Shown piece after piece: positions 1-8,204 of a DNA stretch of 64,000 nucleotides. Positions within the stretch are counted from its first letter, which is position 1; each line of letters opens with the position of its first letter. The notes beneath the pieces are model-generated. The model did not search any database. It was not told the origin of the DNA and saw nothing but the letters and a program-made list of their open reading frames with translations. Source of the stretch: Nocardioides litoris (GTDB lineage: Bacteria; Actinomycetota; Actinomycetes; Propionibacteriales; Nocardioidaceae); the NCBI RefSeq assembly GCF_006346315.1, contig NZ_VDMR01000008.1, positions 248,001-312,000 of the forward strand, written 5' to 3'. The translations under genes and the position numbers were made by a program.

Positions 1-530
1 CCACCGGCCGCCGCCGCACCCTCGACCTGGCCCGGGCCGGCGGGCGCTACTACGCCACCGTGCTGGCCGCCGGCTTCGACGCCGTGGTCAACGAGCGCGC
101 CAACCAGATGACCTGGCCGCGCGGCCAGATGCGCTACAACCTGGCCACCGTGCGCGAGCTGCGCACGTTCTCCCCCCTGTCCTACGTGCTCGACCTCGAC
201 GGCCGCGAGCACCGCACCGACGCCATGCTGGTCGCGGTCGGCAACGGCCCCTCGTTCGGCGGCGGGCTGCGCATCGCCGAGGGCGCCCGGGCCGACGACG
301 GCCTGCTCGACGTCGTCGTCATCAAGCCGATCAGCAAGCCCGAGCTGGTGCGGACCTACCCCCGGCTGTTCCGCGGCACCCACACGACGCACCCGCAGTT
401 CGAGCGGCACCGGGTGCGCCGGGTGACCGTCGCGGCCGCCGGCGTCGTCGGGTACGCCGACGGCGAGCGGTTCGGGCCGCTGCCGCTGACCGTCGAGGCC
501 GTCCCGGCCGCCCTGGAGGTGCTCGCGTGA
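1..530 (+). CDS. Diacylglycerol/lipid kinase family protein, C-terminal part (5' truncated)
   Basis: The reading frame is open from the window edge to the TGA at 528-530, so only about 175 C-terminal residues are visible. Members of the DagK/YegS/sphingosine kinase family phosphorylate lipid hydroxyls with ATP at the membrane. The visible part has the features of the C-terminal beta domain: the segment VAVGNGPSFGGGLRIAEGA, then ADDGLLDVVVI, and a final VGYADGERFGPLPL strand where the family usually has DGE. The stop overlaps the GTG start of helY (GTGA), so the two are translationally coupled. The exact lipid substrate cannot be told. The catalytic N-terminal domain lies outside the window. 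Confidence 0.85.
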   Translation, partial: TGRRRTLDLARAGGRYYATVLAAGFDAVVNERANQMTWPRGQMRYNLATVRELRTFSPLSYVLDLDGREHRTDAMLVAVGNGPSFGGGLRIAEGARADDGLLDVVVIKPISKPELVRTYPRLFRGTHTTHPQFERHRVRRVTVAAAGVVGYADGERFGPLPLTVEAVPAALEVLA

Positions 531-3331
531 CCACGCACGACCCCGTCGAGGAGATGACCGCGGCGCAGCGCTACGCCGCCTCGCGCCGCAGCGCCCGCCA
601 CCCGGTGCTGCACGACTTCGCCGCCCACTACGACTTCCCGCTCGACGACTTCCAGCAGCGCGCCTGCCGGGAGATCGAGGAGGGCCGCGGCGTGCTCGTC
701 GCGGCACCGACCGGCTCGGGCAAGACGATCGTCGGCGAGTTCGCCATCCACCTGGCCCTGGCGACCGGGCGCAAGGCGTTCTACACCACGCCGATCAAGG
801 CGCTGAGCAACCAGAAGTACCACGACCTCGTGGCCCGCTACGGCCCCGAGAACGTCGGCCTGCTCACCGGCGACAACGTGGTCAACGGCGAGGCGCCGGT
901 GGTCGTGATGACCACCGAGGTGCTGCGCAACATGCTGTACGCCGGCTCGCGCACCCTCATCGGCCTCGGGTTCGTGGTGATGGACGAGGTGCACTACCTC
1001 GCCGACCGCAACCGCGGCGCGGTCTGGGAGGAGGTCATCATCCACCTGCCCGAGTCGGTCACCGTCGTCTCGCTGTCGGCGACGGTCTCCAACGCCGAGG
1101 AGTTCGGGGAGTGGCTGGCCACGGTGCGCGGCGAGACCACGACCATCGTGGAGGAGCGCCGTCCCGTGCCGCTCTACCAGCACGTGATGGTCGGTCGGCG
1201 CCTGCTCGACCTGTTCGCCTCCTCCGACGTCGACGCGGCCGCGGGGTTCGTCAAGGAGGGCGCCCCGGTCAACGAGGAGCTGATGAAGGTCGCCCGCGAC
1301 GACTGGGCGGCCAGCCGGATCAAGGACCGTCGGGTGCCGAAGGGCCAGCGCCGCGGCGCGCCGGGGTCGCGCCAGGTCGGCAACGGCCGGAGGGTCTGGA
1401 TCCCCAGCCGCACCGACGTCATCGAGCGGCTCGACCGCGAGCGGCTGCTGCCGGCCATCGTCTTCGTCTTCAGCCGGGCCGGCTGCGACGCGGCGGTGCA
1501 GCAGTGCCTGTCCGCCGGGGTCCACCTGACGACGCCCGACGAGCGCGACGAGATCATCACCTACGTCGAGGGCGCCTGCCGCCACCTGCCGTCCGACGAC
1601 CTGCACGTGCTCGGCTACCACGACTTCCTCGAGGGGCTCTCACGCGGCGTCGCGGCCCACCACGCCGGCCTGCTGCCGGCGTTCAAGCAGGTCGTCGAGG
1701 AGCTCTACCTGCGGGGGCTGTGCAAGGTCGTGTTCGCCACCGAGACCCTCGCCCTCGGCATCAACATGCCGGCCCGCACGGTGGTCATCGAGAAGCTCTC
1801 GAAGTGGAACGGCGAGACCCACGCCGACATCACGCCGGGGGAGTACACCCAGCTCACCGGGCGAGCCGGACGGCGCGGGCTCGACGTCGAGGGCCACGGC
1901 GTCGTGCTGTGGCAGCCCGGCACCAACCCGCGCGACCTCGCCGGGCTGGCCTCGACCCGCACCTACCCGCTGCGGTCGTCGTTCCGGCCGTCGTACAACA
2001 TGGCCGTCAACCTGGTCCACCAGTACGGCCGGGAGCGCTCGCGGGAGCTGCTGGAGCAGTCCTTCGCCCAGTTCCAGGCCGACAAGGCCGTCGTCGGGCT
2101 GGCCCGCCAGCTGGCCAAGAGCGACGACGCGCTCGCCGGCTACGCCGAGGCCGCCACCTGCCACCTCGGCGACTTCATGGAGTACGCCGGGCTGCGCCGC
2201 CGCATCAACGACCTCGAGAAGTCCTCGAGCCGGTCGCGGCGCAGCGACCGCCGCGACGAGGTCGTGGAGTCGCTGCGCCACCTCAAGGTCGGTGACGTCA
2301 TCTCGGTGCCGGCCGGCAAGTTCGCCGGGTACGCCGTGGTCGTCGACCCCGGGTGGTCGCCCGACAACCCCCGCCCGATGGTCGTCACGGCCGACCGGCA
2401 GGCGCGCCGGCTCGCGATGATCGACTTCCCGGTGCCGGTGGCGGCGCTGACCCGGATGAAGGTGCCGAAGAGCTTCACCGGGCGCAACCCGCAGATGCGC
2501 CGCGACCTCGCCGCTGCGCTGCGCGAGCGCACGCACACCCTCACCCCGCCCGACTCCCGCTCGGCCCGCGCCGGGGGTGGTGGCCGCGCCGGCGCCGACC
2601 CCGAGGTCGAGGCGCTGCGGGAGCAGATGAAGGCCCACCCGTGCCACCGCTGCCCCGAGCGCGAGGACCACGCCCGCTGGGCCGAGCGGTACTTCAAGCT
2701 CGACCGGGACGCCCACACCCTGCGGCGCCGCATCGAGCAGCGCACCAACACCGTGGCCCGGCAGTTCGACCGGGTGTGCGAGGTGCTGACCGCGCTCGGC
2801 TACCTCGACGGCGAGGAGGTCACCGACCGCGGCCGCCGGCTGATGCGGTTGTACGGCGAGATGGACCTCGTCGCGGCCGAGGCGCTGCGGCTCGGGCTCT
2901 GGGACGGCCTGCCCGCCGCCGGGCTCGCCGCCGCGCTCTCGGCGCTGGTCTACGAGACCCGCCGCGCCGACGAGAACGCGCTGCCGCGGGTGCCCGGCGG
3001 CCGGACGGGCCAGGCCCTGGAGGCCACCCGCCGGCTGTGGGCCGAGCTCGACACGCTCGAGAAGGAGCACCACCTCACGTTCCTGCGCCCGCCTGACGTG
3101 GGCTTCGCCTGGCAGGCGTTCCGCTGGACCGAGGGCGACGACCTCGACGACCTGCTCCGCGACTCCGACCTGTCGGCCGGTGACTTCGTGCGCTGGACCA
3201 AGCAGCTGCTCGACCTGGCGGGCCAGGTCGCCGACGCCGCCGGCGACACCCCGCTGCGGCGCACGGCGCGCGAGGTGGTCGCCAAGGTCAAGCGCGGCGT
3301 GGTCGCCTACTCGGGCCTCGCCGACGACTGA
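527..3331 (+). CDS. helY: HelY, SKI2-family DEVH-box RNA helicase
   Basis: This 934-residue protein is an ATP-dependent RNA helicase of the Ski2/Mtr4 type, thought to act in RNA turnover in actinobacteria. Visible motifs are Walker A APTGSGKT (residues 60-67), DEVH (153-156), SAT (184-186) and motif VI QLTGRAGRRG (near residue 445). The C-terminal part carries a CHRCPEREDH cysteine pair and an acidic helical DSHCT-type domain. The length fits the family. The GTG start overlaps the upstream stop by 4 bp. It converges on the DUF2252 gene, with a hairpin between them. No substitutions in the motifs were seen. Confidence 0.95.
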   Translation: MTTHDPVEEMTAAQRYAASRRSARHPVLHDFAAHYDFPLDDFQQRACREIEEGRGVLVAAPTGSGKTIVGEFAIHLALATGRKAFYTTPIKALSNQKYHDLVARYGPENVGLLTGDNVVNGEAPVVVMTTEVLRNMLYAGSRTLIGLGFVVMDEVHYLADRNRGAVWEEVIIHLPESVTVVSLSATVSNAEEFGEWLATVRGETTTIVEERRPVPLYQHVMVGRRLLDLFASSDVDAAAGFVKEGAPVNEELMKVARDDWAASRIKDRRVPKGQRRGAPGSRQVGNGRRVWIPSRTDVIERLDRERLLPAIVFVFSRAGCDAAVQQCLSAGVHLTTPDERDEIITYVEGACRHLPSDDLHVLGYHDFLEGLSRGVAAHHAGLLPAFKQVVEELYLRGLCKVVFATETLALGINMPARTVVIEKLSKWNGETHADITPGEYTQLTGRAGRRGLDVEGHGVVLWQPGTNPRDLAGLASTRTYPLRSSFRPSYNMAVNLVHQYGRERSRELLEQSFAQFQADKAVVGLARQLAKSDDALAGYAEAATCHLGDFMEYAGLRRRINDLEKSSSRSRRSDRRDEVVESLRHLKVGDVISVPAGKFAGYAVVVDPGWSPDNPRPMVVTADRQARRLAMIDFPVPVAALTRMKVPKSFTGRNPQMRRDLAAALRERTHTLTPPDSRSARAGGGGRAGADPEVEALREQMKAHPCHRCPEREDHARWAERYFKLDRDAHTLRRRIEQRTNTVARQFDRVCEVLTALGYLDGEEVTDRGRRLMRLYGEMDLVAAEALRLGLWDGLPAAGLAAALSALVYETRRADENALPRVPGGRTGQALEATRRLWAELDTLEKEHHLTFLRPPDVGFAWQAFRWTEGDDLDDLLRDSDLSAGDFVRWTKQLLDLAGQVADAAGDTPLRRTAREVVAKVKRGVVAYSGLADD

Positions 3332-3340
3332 GGTCCGAGC

Positions 3341-3376
3341 ACGCCGGCCCGTCGTGGATCGACGACGGGCCAGCGT
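3341..3376. terminator. Bidirectional terminator-like hairpin
   Basis: Arms GGCCCGTCGT (3346-3355) and ACGACGGGCC (3362-3371) enclose a 6-nt loop, and ACGC/GCGT extend the stem outside a mismatch. It lies between the convergent helY and DUF2252 genes. There is no U tract, which is common in actinobacteria. Confidence 0.65.
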
Positions 3377-3387
3377 GGGGGAGGGCC

Positions 3388-4782
3388 TCAGACGGTGGTG
3401 TCGGCGTCCACGGTGCCGTCGGCGATGAGGTCGAGCATCTCGGCGTGGTCGGTCTCGACCTGCGCGGCGTACGTCGTGGCGAAGTCGGCGAGGGCCTCGT
3501 CGAACTCCTTGCCCTTGCGCAGGTAGCCGTCCATGACCCGCGGGTCGAGGGTGCGGCTGTGGGCGCGGGCCAGGAGCGCGCCGACCAGGCGGGCGTAGTC
3601 GTCGAGGTGGTCGGCGGTGAGGAGCGAGGCGTCGATGGAGCCCTTGCGGTTGCGGAACTGGCGCACGATGTAGGGCGTGCCGGCGACGTCGGCCCAGCCG
3701 AACAGCTGGTCGGTCTCGGCCTGCACCCGGCGGGCGCCGAGCACGATCCGCTCGGCGTGGCCCTCGACGTGCCCGACGACCTCGTGCGCCTCGCCGCCGG
3801 AGGGCCCGTGGTCGGGCAGGTACGGCGCCAGTGCGGACGGGCCTGCCTGCTTGACCTGCAGGATGAGGGCCTCGTCCTCGTTGCCCTCCATGAGCACGAC
3901 GTAGGCGCGCATGCCGACGCTGCCGGTGCCGACGACGCGCATCGCGACGTCGCGCGGCCGGTAGCGCTGCGCCAGCGGCTGGGAGGAGCGGCGCAGGGTG
4001 CCGTAGTAGGCGGGCAGCGCGTCGAAGACGGCCTGCCTGACCTCCTCCGAGACCGGCGTCAGCACGGGCGGCTTGGCCACGAACCGCCAGGTGCCGTCGT
4101 CGAGCCGCTCGGTGTTCTTGCGGGCGACCTTCTCGCTGGTGTTGCGGGCGGCCTCGTCGGCGGCCTCCTGGAAGTCGTCGAACAGCGCCTCCGCCTCGGC
4201 CTCGGCGATGGTGTCCTCGTCACCGAGCGCGGCCCAGGAGTCGACGAACGGCTGGGCGGCGAGGTTCTTCCAGGCCTTGCGGTAGGCCTTCGCCGAGTCG
4301 CGCGCGGCCTTGCGGCTCGCCTTGTCTCCGACGTTGCTGCCGGTGCGGCCGGCCAGCACCAGGCTGGTGGCCAGGCGCTTGAGGTCCCACTCCCACGGGC
4401 CGCGCACGGTCTCGTCGAAGTCGTTGATGTCGATGATGATCCGGCCCGACGGCGTCCCGTAGAGGCCGAAGTTGGCCGCGTGCGCGTCACCGCAGATCTG
4501 GGCGTCGAGGCCGGTGACCGGGCAGCCGACCAGGTCGTGGGCCATCAGGCCCGCCGACCCCCGGTAGAACGAGAAGGCGCTCGCCGCCATCCGGCCGTGG
4601 CCGATGGGCAGCAGCTCGGGCATCCGCCCGACGTTGCGGTCGGCCAGGAACTCCGTGACGGACGGGCGCACCGCGGGCGGGCTCCAGCCGGCGTGGACGT
4701 CGAGCGGGGTCGTGTCGCGCAGGGCGCGGCCCTGCTCGCGGGCCTCCTCGGCGCTGGTCCAGTTCGACTGCAGGACGACCAT
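3388..4782 (-). CDS. DUF2252 family protein
   Basis: The 464-residue product matches the DUF2252 family, kinase-like proteins of unknown function common in actinobacteria. Visible hallmarks are FYRGSAGLMAHDL near residue 75, the loop ICGDAHAANFGLYG and DINDFDETVRGPWEWDLKRL, which resemble the catalytic and metal-binding loops of APH-type kinases. VGTGSVGMRAYVVLMEG and FRNRKGSIDAS follow. I chose the ATG at 4782 because a GAGGAG ribosome site lies 10 nt upstream. An in-frame ATG at 4863 would add a tail of HPRT repeats encoded by a 12-bp tandem repeat. The gene diverges from the phosphotransferase gene at 4870. Substrate unknown. Confidence 0.88.
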   Translation of the reverse strand: MVVLQSNWTSAEEAREQGRALRDTTPLDVHAGWSPPAVRPSVTEFLADRNVGRMPELLPIGHGRMAASAFSFYRGSAGLMAHDLVGCPVTGLDAQICGDAHAANFGLYGTPSGRIIIDINDFDETVRGPWEWDLKRLATSLVLAGRTGSNVGDKASRKAARDSAKAYRKAWKNLAAQPFVDSWAALGDEDTIAEAEAEALFDDFQEAADEAARNTSEKVARKNTERLDDGTWRFVAKPPVLTPVSEEVRQAVFDALPAYYGTLRRSSQPLAQRYRPRDVAMRVVGTGSVGMRAYVVLMEGNEDEALILQVKQAGPSALAPYLPDHGPSGGEAHEVVGHVEGHAERIVLGARRVQAETDQLFGWADVAGTPYIVRQFRNRKGSIDASLLTADHLDDYARLVGALLARAHSRTLDPRVMDGYLRKGKEFDEALADFATTYAAQVETDHAEMLDLIADGTVDADTTV

Positions 4783-4800
4783 CGGCGGCGTGCTCCTCGG

Positions 4801-4852
4801 GTGGGTGCGGGGGTGGGTGCGGGGGTGGGTGCGGGGGTGGGCGGGGGTGGGC
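4801..4852. repeat. 12-bp tandem repeat between divergent genes
   Basis: Three full copies of GTGGGTGCGGGG (starts 4801, 4813, 4825) are followed by a shortened G-rich copy. They fill the 87-bp gap between the DUF2252 and phosphotransferase genes. Read on the minus strand in frame they would encode Pro-Arg-Thr-His, but the ribosome site favours a start beyond them. Confidence 0.8.
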
Positions 4853-4869
4853 TCGGCCATCATGGCCCA

Positions 4870-5823
4870 GTGACGTCGTCGACGGGCGCAGGTCCGGACC
4901 TGCTCGGACGACTCGCGTCCCTTGCCCGCCGGGCCGGTGCCCCACACGCCACCGCACCGGTCGTCCTGGCGGACCACGACCGCACCGTGGTCGTCGCGGT
5001 GGGGGACGTCGTGGTCAAGGCCCACCGCGCCGGGGACGCCCCGGCGGTCGTCGCGGCCCGCGCCGCCCTGGCTGCGCGGCTGCCCGAGCTGCTCGCACCC
5101 GTCGCCCTGCCGGGCGCCGACCTGGCGCCGTACGTCGCGGTCGAGGGGGGTCGGGCGGTCACCGTGTGGCCACGCGGCGTGCCGCTGGACCGCGAGGACC
5201 CCGACGCCGCGCCGTGGCGGGGGCTGGGTGGGCTGCTCGCCCGCCTGCACCGCCGCGAGCCGGAGGAGGCGGGGGGACTGGCGGCGGCCGGTCCCGACCG
5301 GGTCGCCCGGTCGGTCGAGGCGCTGCGGCGGACCGGCCGCGACGACGAGGACGCGCGGGCGGTGCTCGCCGCGGCCGCCACGCTCGCGCCCTGGACCTGC
5401 GGGCAGGCTCCGTGGCCGTCGTCGGTGCACGGGCCGGTGCTGGTGCACGGCGACGTGCACCTCGGCCAGCTCGTCGACGCGGGTGCGGGCCTGGTGCTCC
5501 TCGACGTCGACGACCTCGGCGTGGGGGTGTCCGCGTGGGACCTGGCGCGGCCGGCGGCGTGGTTCCTCACCGGCCTGGTCGGCGAGCAGGAGTGGGGTTC
5601 GCTCCTCGGTGGGTACGCCGACGCCGGGGGGCCGCTCACCACCGACCCGCGCGGGCCGTGGCCCGAGCTCGAGCCCGCGGCGCGGGCGCTCACGGTGCAG
5701 ACCGCGGCCCGCGGGCTGCTGGGCCGGGGTGGGCTGCCTGCCGACGACGACCTGCCGCGCCGGCTGCTCGTCGAGGCCTGCCGCCGGATCGCGGCCGGTG
5801 GTAGCGTCCCGGGACCGCTCTGA
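4870..5823 (+). CDS. Aminoglycoside phosphotransferase-fold kinase
   Basis: This 317-residue protein has an APH-like fold. The catalytic loop LVHGDVHLGQLV (near residue 195) and the metal-binding LLDVDDLGVG are clear, and the N-terminal lobe holds VVVKAH, probably the ATP-binding lysine. Such proteins phosphorylate small-molecule hydroxyls. True aminoglycoside resistance cannot be inferred from the fold. The start is the GTG at 4870, just downstream of the G-rich repeat; no clear ribosome site was seen, so the start is uncertain by some codons. It diverges from the DUF2252 gene, whose product also has kinase-like loops. Confidence 0.82.
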   Translation: MTSSTGAGPDLLGRLASLARRAGAPHATAPVVLADHDRTVVVAVGDVVVKAHRAGDAPAVVAARAALAARLPELLAPVALPGADLAPYVAVEGGRAVTVWPRGVPLDREDPDAAPWRGLGGLLARLHRREPEEAGGLAAAGPDRVARSVEALRRTGRDDEDARAVLAAAATLAPWTCGQAPWPSSVHGPVLVHGDVHLGQLVDAGAGLVLLDVDDLGVGVSAWDLARPAAWFLTGLVGEQEWGSLLGGYADAGGPLTTDPRGPWPELEPAARALTVQTAARGLLGRGGLPADDDLPRRLLVEACRRIAAGGSVPGPL

Positions 5824-5865
5824 GGCCCTCGCCCCAGGGCGCCCCTTCCTGCAGGAGGCAAGCAC

Positions 5866-6198
5866 GTGAGCAACTTCAAGTGTCCGAAGTGCCCCGGGAT
5901 GATGCGCACCTACACCCGGGCCAACGTCCAGATCGAGCAGTGCGACAACTGCCGCGGCATCTTCCTCGACTACGGCGAGCTCGAGGCCGTCGAGCGCGCC
6001 GAGGCGCAGTGGCAGCAGGCCGCACCGGCCGCGCCGCCGCCGGCCCAGCAGGGCTACGCCCAGCCGCAGCAGGGCTACCAGCAGCCCGCCGGCTACCAGC
6101 CGGCCCCGCAGTGGCAGCACCAGGGCCACCAGCAGCCGCACTACCAGCACGGCCACCACCGCCAGCGCGGCTTCGGCAGCCTGTTCTTCTCGACCTGA
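5866..6198 (+). CDS. Zinc-ribbon (TFIIB-type) protein with Gln/Pro/His-rich tail
   Basis: The 110-residue product begins with a zf-TFIIB-type ribbon: CPKC (residues 6-9) and CDNC (27-30), followed by GIFLDYGELE, the usual signature of this small family. The rest is low complexity, with repeats of QQGY and QPAGYQP and then a His-rich stretch ending in RQRGFGSLFFST. The GTG start has an AGGAGG ribosome site 7 nt upstream, one of the clearest in the window. Function is unknown; single-ribbon proteins of this type are usually cytosolic. A strong hairpin follows the stop. Confidence 0.85.
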   Translation: MSNFKCPKCPGMMRTYTRANVQIEQCDNCRGIFLDYGELEAVERAEAQWQQAAPAAPPPAQQGYAQPQQGYQQPAGYQPAPQWQHQGHQQPHYQHGHHRQRGFGSLFFST

Positions 6199-6216
6199 GC
6201 CCCCGCGCCACCACGC

Positions 6217-6252
6217 ACGACGCCCCCGCGACCACGGTCGCGGGGGCGTCGT
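6217..6252. terminator. Bidirectional terminator hairpin
   Basis: A perfect 16-bp stem, with arms 6217-6232 and 6237-6252 built on GACGCCCCCGCGAC and its complement, and a 4-nt loop. It lies between the convergent zinc-ribbon and SDR genes. Confidence 0.8.
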
Positions 6253-6271
6253 CGTACGGCGGGAGGGGCGG

Positions 6272-6925
6272 TCAGCGGGGGCGCACGGCCTCGGCGACCG
6301 GCACGTCGCCGCCCACGAGGTCCCACTGCTGCCCGACGGTGTCGCTCTCCCCGATCACCGCGGCCACCACGGCGGCCACGTCGGCGCGGGTGACCTCGCC
6401 CCGCTCCACGTCGGGCCCGAGCGCGACGCGGCCCGTCGCCTCGTCGTCGGTGAGCTTGCCGGGCCGGATGATCGTCCAGTCGAGGTCGGAGTCGCGCAGG
6501 GCCGCGTCGGCGTCGCGCTTGGCCTCGACGTAGGCGCGCCAGACGTCGTCGGTGTCGTCGGGCAGCGGGTCGTCGACGCCGATGGCCGAGATCTGCACGA
6601 ACCGGCGCACGCCGGCGCTGTGCGCGCCCTCGATCGACTTCACCGACCCGCCGAGGTCGACGGTGCGCTTGCGCTCGATGCTCCCGTCAGGCCCGCCGCC
6701 GGCGGCGAAGACCACCGCGTCGCAGCCCGCAAAGGCCTCGGCGAACGCCGGCGCCTCCTGCTGCTCGATGTCGAGGAGCCGGACCTCGGCGCCGAGCGCC
6801 TCCAGCTCCTCGCGGTACTCCTCCTTGCGGACCAGCGCGACCGGCTCGTGACCGGTACGACGCAGCTCGGACAGCAGGTGCTGGGCCACCTGGCCGTGGC
6901 CCCCGACGACAGCGACTCGACTCAT
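6272..6925 (-). CDS. NAD(P)-binding atypical SDR (NmrA/SDR_a5-like)
   Basis: The 217-residue protein has the N-terminal Rossmann motif VAVVGGHGQVAQHLL, a VVFAAGG segment after the third strand, FVQISAIGVDD, YVEAKRDAD (a YxxxK-like pair) and DWTIIRPGKLTDD. This places it with small atypical SDRs such as YwnB/YhfK, which bind NAD(P) and may act as oxidoreductases or redox sensors. The start is the ATG at 6925, preceded 7 nt upstream by TAGCGT, suggesting a leaderless transcript. It lies 36 bp downstream of a larger fusion protein whose C-terminal half is a paralogue of it. Confidence 0.85.
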   Translation of the reverse strand: MSRVAVVGGHGQVAQHLLSELRRTGHEPVALVRKEEYREELEALGAEVRLLDIEQQEAPAFAEAFAGCDAVVFAAGGGPDGSIERKRTVDLGGSVKSIEGAHSAGVRRFVQISAIGVDDPLPDDTDDVWRAYVEAKRDADAALRDSDLDWTIIRPGKLTDDEATGRVALGPDVERGEVTRADVAAVVAAVIGESDTVGQQWDLVGGDVPVAEAVRPR

Positions 6926-6932
6926 GTCCTCG

Positions 6933-6938
6933 ACGCTA
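6933..6938 (-). promoter_or_regulatory. -10 element TAGCGT, leaderless spacing
   Basis: TAGCGT ends 7 nt before the ATG at 6925, placing the transcript start at the start codon. No ribosome site is visible. Confidence 0.5.
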
Positions 6939-6961
6939 GCCACGGGCCCGGTGCGGAGCCC

Positions 6962-8197
6962 TCACCCCTCGGCGGTCACCCCGCCGGAGGAGCCCGTGCC
7001 CTCGTCGGCCCGGGCGCCCGCGATGGGCCAGGCGGCGCCGACGGAGTCGAAGTCGCGGATCGCCGCGACCAGCACCTCGGCGAGGTCGGTGCGCGGCACC
7101 GGCCCCGGCACCACCCCCTCGCCGAGCGCGACCTGGCCGGTCGGGGCGGCGTCGGTGAGCGCGGACGGCACGAACGCGGTCCAGTGCAGCCCGCTGGCCG
7201 CGGCCAGGCCGACCTGCTGCTGGGCGTCGGGGCCGGCCGGCACCACCAGCAGCCGGCTGACGCCGGCCCGGTCGGCGGACTCGACGACCGCGTCCAGCCC
7301 GGTGGGCGCCAGGTGGACGACGGCCGTGCAGTCGCGCAGCGCGTCGCCGACCGGGAGCGGCCCCTGGGTGAGGTCGACCATCCGCACCTCGGCGCCGAGC
7401 CGCTCGAGCTCGGAGCGGTGGGCCTCGTTGCGGGCGAGCGCCACCGGGGGCGCCTTCTCGCGACGCCCCAGCACCCGCAGGACCTCCCGGCCGAGGCGGC
7501 CCGAGGCGCCGACGACGGCGATGCGCGGGCTGTCGGGCCACGCGTCGGGCTGGGCCCGGTTGGACCACGGCAGCGTGGTGCCGCTGAGGGTCGGCAGGTG
7601 GGGCTGGTGCTGCTGCACCCAGCGCACGGCATCGGCGTACGACGTCGCGCCGGCCTCGCCGAGCAAGGCCGTGCGCGCCTGGCCCGGCGTCAGGCACAGC
7701 AGGCGCGCGGCGACCTCGAGCTCCAGCCGGAGGACCGGGGGCCGCTCGAGCAGCCGGTCGTCGGCGACGGTGAACCGGAGCACCTCCAGCGGCACCTCGG
7801 CACCGAGGTCCTTCACCGTGCGCAGGTCGAGGGTGCTGTGGGTGACCGAGGCGATCCAGGACCACGGGACCGTGGTCCACGCGTCGCGGTCGGGCAGGTC
7901 GGGGACGCCCGCGCCCTCGTGCAGGTGCAGGCCCTCCGCGTCGAGCCGGGCGACCTCGACGGGCTCCGCGACACCGCGCAGCCCCCGGGTCCACCGCACC
8001 CCGGCGAGGACGCCGTAGGCGGCCATCGCACCGATGACCGCGGCGTACAGGCCCGACGTGGCCGGCAGGTCGCGGGTCAGCAGGCCGACGACGCAGGCGA
8101 CGGCGATGGCACCGGAGAAGACGGTGAAGCCGACGGCGACGCCGCGCAGCCAGCGCAGACCGCTGGTCTGCGAGCTGTGGATGACGAAGGGCTCCAC
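6962..8197 (-). CDS. Fusion: two-TM membrane/PH-like domain plus NAD(P)-binding SDR domain
   Basis: The 411-residue protein combines two modules. Residues 15-70 form two hydrophobic helices (VAVGFTVFSGAIAVACVV and a second around LYAAVIGAMAAYGVLAG). Residues 75-160 look like the PH-like domain of small actinobacterial membrane proteins (ending VPWSWIASV and LEVLRFTVAD). Residues 225-400 are an NmrA-like Rossmann domain with IAVVGASGRLGREVL and VVHLAPTG. The last part is similar to the product of the next gene, so a duplication and fusion is likely. It starts 7 bp after the exonuclease stop, in an apparent operon. No enzymatic role is known to me. A membrane-tethered redox-sensing role is only a guess. 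Confidence 0.75.
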   Translation of the reverse strand: MEPFVIHSSQTSGLRWLRGVAVGFTVFSGAIAVACVVGLLTRDLPATSGLYAAVIGAMAAYGVLAGVRWTRGLRGVAEPVEVARLDAEGLHLHEGAGVPDLPDRDAWTTVPWSWIASVTHSTLDLRTVKDLGAEVPLEVLRFTVADDRLLERPPVLRLELEVAARLLCLTPGQARTALLGEAGATSYADAVRWVQQHQPHLPTLSGTTLPWSNRAQPDAWPDSPRIAVVGASGRLGREVLRVLGRREKAPPVALARNEAHRSELERLGAEVRMVDLTQGPLPVGDALRDCTAVVHLAPTGLDAVVESADRAGVSRLLVVPAGPDAQQQVGLAAASGLHWTAFVPSALTDAAPTGQVALGEGVVPGPVPRTDLAEVLVAAIRDFDSVGAAWPIAGARADEGTGSSGGVTAEG

Positions 8198-8204
8198 GAC
8201 GGCC

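Noticed and set aside
4870..5823. Antibiotic resistance gene (aminoglycoside kinase)
   Set aside because: The APH fold alone does not show resistance, and no resistance-specific residues or mobile context were seen.
3388..6159. Long minus-strand frame extending beyond the DUF2252 start, including HPRT repeats
   Set aside because: The ribosome site GAGGAG supports the start at 4782. The upstream extension overlaps the phosphotransferase and zinc-ribbon genes and is low complexity.
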